From: an uncultured bacterium
GTDB taxonomy: Bacteria > Cyanobacteriota > Vampirovibrionia > Gastranaerophilales > Gastranaerophilaceae
Assembly: GCA_900547155.1 (NCBI GenBank)
Contig: URFH01000003.1
Location: forward strand, 1 to 64,000
DNA length: 64,000 nucleotides
Reading direction: 5' to 3'
Shown here in pieces: positions 61,035-64,000 of this stretch (position 1 is the stretch's first letter; the number at the start of each line of letters is the position of its first letter). A program made the translations under genes and the position numbers. The notes below the pieces were generated by a model, which worked only from the letters and a program-made list of their open reading frames with translations, was not told where the DNA came from and made no database searches.

Positions 61035-61439
61035 AGATTTTGATATATTTTGAAAAACTTCGTCAAAAGTTTCTATTGGCGTAAATTTGTAGCCGCAATT
61101 TTCCGCCAGCTCCCCGCCCATCATAAAAATCGCTTCCTGCGGGTATCTGCGGCAAATTCCTGGGCGTTTTTTGTGGATTTTGCACAGATTTGTCTTTGAA
61201 TCAAGATTCTGGCATTCAAAAATCAGCCCGATTTCATCTTTTCCGGTAACTTTCAGGTATGTATAAAAAGGATGGAGTTTTCTGAGTTTTTGAAATTCTT
61301 CTTCTGTTTGTACGACATTTTTTGCGTGCCGGACATAAATTTGCTTGCAGCAGCGGCCGCAGCCGAGGCATTTTCCTGTTCTGTAATATGTTCTTCTTAA
61401 AATATTTTTGTAAAAAAACTTTTTCAGCCTATTCAGCAC
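61026..61439 (-). CDS. CxxCxxCC (YkgJ-type) metal-binding protein
   Basis: A 137-residue protein with the family motif GKCLGCGRCCKQIYV (CxxCxxCC) at ~24-31, followed by a LIFECQNLD...CKIHKKRPGICRRYP segment with a further Cys pair and a late NCGYKF. The family binds Fe-S clusters or zinc and is of uncertain function. The GTG start at 61439 lies in the end of the TPR gene (11-bp overlap), with GAGGAAG before it. No signal peptide. Confidence 0.85.
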   Translation of the reverse strand: MLNRLKKFFYKNILRRTYYRTGKCLGCGRCCKQIYVRHAKNVVQTEEEFQKLRKLHPFYTYLKVTGKDEIGLIFECQNLDSKTNLCKIHKKRPGICRRYPQEAIFMMGGELAENCGYKFTPIETFDEVFQNISKSSK

Positions 61440-62679
61440 TATCTATTCTTCCTCTTGTTGCAAGAATTCGTTTGCATTCGGTCTTGCATTTCAATGCGTA
61501 GGAGCTTTCTTTTGAGTTGCTCTCTGCGAGCAGTATAATTCTATCACACATTTCTACGCATTGTTTGAGAAGATTGTTGTTCATTGCATTATTTATTCTT
61601 GAATAAAGGTCTGCAATAACAAAAGGTTCCGGCTGGATATAAGTTTTTAGCACCTGAATTTTGTGTTCTACATCAGCCAGCTCGTCAGGTGAAAGCAAAT
61701 ATGCGTTTTCGTATTCGACAAGGGCGTCTTCGTACAGGTTTTTTGCTTCAAAATCCTTAGCTTCCTTTAAATGTATATCTGAATTTTCTTTTGTTTTAAC
61801 TTTAAATACAAGCGAATTCGCTTTTTCTGTAATAACTTTTGCCTTTTGTGAAGTTTTGGGCATCATGTCGGAGCAGCGCTTGTAAAAACAGTAAGCCCAG
61901 TCTTTTTTTCCTTTTCGCTCAAAGATTGTCGCTATATTCCAGAGGACAAGCGGTGAATACGGAAAATTTTTATAAACTGTCAGGAAAAAGTCCAGCGCTT
62001 TGTCATAATCTTTTGTGAACATAAAAATTTGTCCGAGGTTGTTATAAACCGTCGGCAAATCCGCATAAATCGAAATCATTTTCAGGTTAATTGTAGCCAT
62101 GAGCTTTAGATTGCCGGTGTTTTTCAATGCTGCAAGCTTTTTGAAATAGTAATCAACCTTTGTGCGAAGCCTTAACATAGATTCTTTCACAGAAAGATAT
62201 TCTCTGGTCATGTTATTGCGGTTGTATCTAAGGTATCGCTCGAAAAATTTTGTGGATTTAATGCGGCAACCTTTTTGATTGTATGCTATGGCAAGGTTAA
62301 GGCAAACAACAGGGTTTTCCGGCTGGATTGAAAAAGCCTTTGTCCAGTTTTCAATAGCTTGAGCAGCATCTCCCTGCACAAATTGTACATTGGCAATATT
62401 AATGTATGCGTTGTACTCTTTTTCGTTAATTTCAACGGCTTTTTGCCAGCTTTTTAAAGCGCTGTCGATTTTGTTTTGTTTCCGGTAGCAGTTTCCTATG
62501 AGCACATGCACGTAGGAGCTTTTTAGCAGGTCTTTGTCGTTTAAAACCAGGTTAAGCGTTTCCTGAATGTTTTCTGCATTGTAGTACTCGACTGCTTTTG
62601 TTATTTTCGCTCTCATGCCCTCTTCTGTGTCATGCAGCGAGGCTGAGGTTATGGTTGTAGAAAGATTTACGTTGTTCAT
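61429..62679 (-). CDS. Tetratricopeptide-repeat protein
   Basis: A 416-residue protein of multiple TPR units: SYVHVLIGNCYRKQNKIDSALKSWQKAVEINEKEYNAYINIANVQFVQGDAAQAIENWTKAFSIQPENPVVCLNLAIAYNQKG and, later, TVYNNLGQIFMFTKDYDKALDFFLTVYKNFP. Probably a cytoplasmic scaffold; no other domain. The ATG has GGAG ahead. It is coupled to the CxxCxxCC gene and lies 16 bases after the gene at 62696. Confidence 0.85.
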   Translation of the reverse strand: MNNVNLSTTITSASLHDTEEGMRAKITKAVEYYNAENIQETLNLVLNDKDLLKSSYVHVLIGNCYRKQNKIDSALKSWQKAVEINEKEYNAYINIANVQFVQGDAAQAIENWTKAFSIQPENPVVCLNLAIAYNQKGCRIKSTKFFERYLRYNRNNMTREYLSVKESMLRLRTKVDYYFKKLAALKNTGNLKLMATINLKMISIYADLPTVYNNLGQIFMFTKDYDKALDFFLTVYKNFPYSPLVLWNIATIFERKGKKDWAYCFYKRCSDMMPKTSQKAKVITEKANSLVFKVKTKENSDIHLKEAKDFEAKNLYEDALVEYENAYLLSPDELADVEHKIQVLKTYIQPEPFVIADLYSRINNAMNNNLLKQCVEMCDRIILLAESNSKESSYALKCKTECKRILATRGRIDSAE

Positions 62680-62695
62680 CTAAACTCCAGACGGG

Positions 62696-63034
62696 CTATC
62701 CCAGTAAATCTTTTAGAAAATTCCTGTTGTTAAACATTCCCTCAATGACTTTTTCGCTAAATTCCCCGTCATCAGCCTGAAAAACCTTTTCCATAACGAG
62801 TTTGTTATGACTTGTGTCTTCAGGATTGGACAATGCCAGATTTGTGAATTTTTTTACTTCCAAGTCACGCTGGTAGAGTTTTATGGCTTCTTTAGAGATG
62901 TTGGATTCATCTATGAGAAGAGTTTTGTCTATTTCAGCGTAAGGGTTTTTGTTTTTATTTTGTATTTTTTCAATATCGGTTTCTTGAACAAGGTTCTTAT
63001 TTGCGAGTTCTTGTGCTGAGATTCCGTTTAACAT
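62696..63034 (-). CDS. Small helical protein of unknown function
   Basis: About 112 residues, started at MLNGISAQELANKN with GGAGAAAAGG in front; a longer frame has no ribosome site. The sequence NISKEAIKLYQRDLEVKKFTNLAL is helical, and the C-terminal EKVIEGMFNNRNFLKDLLG too. The protein recalls small flagellar or anti-sigma helpers in size and charge, but no family can be named. It precedes the TPR gene, likely one operon. Confidence 0.7.
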   Translation of the reverse strand: MLNGISAQELANKNLVQETDIEKIQNKNKNPYAEIDKTLLIDESNISKEAIKLYQRDLEVKKFTNLALSNPEDTSHNKLVMEKVFQADDGEFSEKVIEGMFNNRNFLKDLLG

Positions 63035-63088
63035 ATCCTTTTCTCCCCTTAATAATATTATGATTATAAGCCGGGTTTTTACTATAAT

Positions 63089-63116
63089 CATGTGGTCAAT
63101 TTTTATAGACCACATG
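63089..63116. promoter_or_regulatory. CATGTGGTC inverted repeat (candidate operator)
   Basis: Perfect 9-bp arms catgtggtc and gaccacatg with a 10-bp spacer, between the divergent genes at 63034 and 63202. The same 9-mer stands before maf at 27816-27824. Looks like a dimeric regulator site. Confidence 0.6.
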
Positions 63117-63201
63117 GTCAATATGGCGCATGCCCGTTAATGTTCTTAATATGTTGTGAAATATGACAATAAATACTATAATAACCTTTAAAGGATAAAT
63201 A

Positions 63202-63900
63202 ATGGCATCAGTAATTGATTCTATAAGAACAGTATATACGGACAACTATTCCCTCGTAAAATTGGGAGTTTTTGGCTATCTTGTTTTTATCATTTATTCT
63301 TTTGTCAGCAGCAAACCCGAAATGCAGGTGATGAATTATATCTGGTTTGTGTTGATAGTGTTTTTTTATGTGGGTTATTTTTCGGTAATTATGCACAACC
63401 GCATTACGCAGAATCTTGCAGTGCTTCCAATGATTAATCCTGTCATTTTTTTATCCATTTGTGTTAAGGGACTGGCGGTTATGCTTCCGTATTTGATTGT
63501 CGGGCTGCCTCTTGTAAATCTTGTTGTCGGATTGTTCAATTTCGACGGAATACCCCAGCAAATAGCCATTGGCATTATCCAGCTGATTGTAGTTTTTGTT
63601 GCTCTTACTGCTCTTATTTATTTTTCCTGCGAATATAAAGTGAAAGACGGTTATGATTTTGCCAAAATTTTCAGCAGTTTTCAGGATGTGCTTGTTTATG
63701 CGCTTGTTTGCGTAATCGCGCTGCTGTTTGTTAATATTTTTATTGCTGTGCCGGTTTTATACCTTGCTTATTCCTTTTTTGACCTGGGAGGGGTCTTCAA
63801 ATACGCTGTTTGCTACCTTGTGACGATGAACCTTGCTTTTCTTGCTGATTATTGCGGGCAGCTCTGGTTTGATTTGGACAGCAGGAATAACTATTATTAA
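63202..63900 (+). CDS. Polytopic membrane protein (DUF4013-like)
   Basis: A 232-residue protein of about six hydrophobic helices (e.g. LGVFGYLVFIIYSFV, YIWFVLIVFFYVGYFSVIMHN, AVMLPYLIVGLPLVNLVVGLF, IIQLIVVFVALTALIYFSC, VLVYALVCVIALLFVNIFIAVPVLYLAYSFF). An AAAGGA ribosome site is present. The pattern is reminiscent of DUF4013 membrane proteins, but no function is known. Confidence 0.75.
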   Translation: MASVIDSIRTVYTDNYSLVKLGVFGYLVFIIYSFVSSKPEMQVMNYIWFVLIVFFYVGYFSVIMHNRITQNLAVLPMINPVIFLSICVKGLAVMLPYLIVGLPLVNLVVGLFNFDGIPQQIAIGIIQLIVVFVALTALIYFSCEYKVKDGYDFAKIFSSFQDVLVYALVCVIALLFVNIFIAVPVLYLAYSFFDLGGVFKYAVCYLVTMNLAFLADYCGQLWFDLDSRNNYY

Positions 63901-63973
63901 TTTTTAACAATTTGTTGTTCTGTTTTGTTAAATGTGCAAAAATTATAAATAGAACAGGCTTGAGGATGAGAAA

Positions 63974-64000
63974 ATGCAAAAAAGTTTGTTAATTGTTGAT
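63974..64000 (+). CDS. Start of a response-regulator gene, truncated by the window
   Basis: Nine codons, MQKSLLIVD, follow a GAGGATGAG ribosome site. LLIVD is the first strand of a receiver domain; the rest lies beyond the window. Confidence 0.6.

Noticed and set aside
1..64000. tRNA and rRNA genes
   Set aside because: No convincing T-arm GGTTCRANNCC with matching acceptor stems or rRNA segment was found by eye; a covariance scan could overturn this.

Overview
The window looks like a chromosome segment of a low-GC, Gram-negative, flagellated, non-photosynthetic relative of the cyanobacteria, most probably a Gastranaerophilales/Vampirovibrionia ("Melainabacteria") gut-type genome. This is inference from content: an Omp85 protein with only three POTRA domains, a full minCDE set, a RecG with a long N-terminal extension, flagellar genes (fliD, fliS, a Maf glycosylation factor), and many lineage-type hypothetical proteins with starts such as MKIAP...SFKA and MGLAASQARLL. 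No tRNA, rRNA, CRISPR array, transposase, integrase or phage structural gene was recognised.

Layout. 0.2-6.7 kb: an HNH/zinc-finger protein, an N-terminally extended glucose-6-phosphate isomerase, a small secreted Cys-rich protein and an 824-residue unknown; three of these share an N-terminal MKI(L/A)P...SF(K/G)A signature. 6.7-13.4 kb: an unknown helical protein, clpP, ybaB-recR, fliD, the Omp85 outer-membrane assembly protein and a small unknown. 13.4-16.5 kb: a GlmS-type isomerase-only protein behind a near-consensus flagellar sigma-28 promoter, facing a CsaB-type pyruvyltransferase and a PfkB sugar kinase. 16.6-20.7 kb: a coiled-coil unknown, then minC-minD-minE with unusually long acidic extensions on MinC and MinE. 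20.7-25.3 kb: a multidomain nuclease/phospholipase-D-like envelope protein divergent from a GH38 alpha-mannosidase, and a small unknown.

25.5-34.9 kb: rlmN, a repeat-filled spacer, a TPR protein, maf-dtd, an RG/NQ-rich putative RNA-binding protein joined to rimM-trmD, a REC-STAS regulator, rpiB and a nucleotide-kinase-like protein. 35-38.4 kb: a tiny unknown, recG, and a GC-rich non-coding block with palindromes and an 86-bp tandem repeat. 38.4-44.8 kb: a TonB-C-like secreted protein, a duplicated two-gene cassette (M48-like peptidase plus secreted partner; one peptidase copy has lost its HExxH motif), an MsbA-like ABC exporter and a lone receiver domain. 45-49 kb: lineage-specific unknowns, 5-formyl-THF cyclo-ligase, and an XRE regulator directly abutting cobO. 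49-54 kb: an acidic 724-residue protein leading into fliS and a FliT/FlgN-like chaperone, then a CDF metal transporter whose 3' end overlaps a HExxH peptidase, and cutA. 54.4-64 kb: glcD, a trypsin-like protease coupled to a hidden 58-codon ORF, two lineage-specific unknowns, folP, a CxxCxxCC protein, a second TPR protein, a membrane protein and the start of a response regulator.

Flagellar functions recur (cap, filament chaperones, Maf, a sigma-28 promoter, possible sugar-precursor enzymes), suggesting a motile cell with a glycosylated filament. The strongest candidates for something undescribed are the recurring SFKA/SFGA N-terminal tag, the dead/active M48 cassette pair, a shared GTATATAC-type promoter architecture in front of lineage-specific genes, and families of dispersed hairpins in the spacers.
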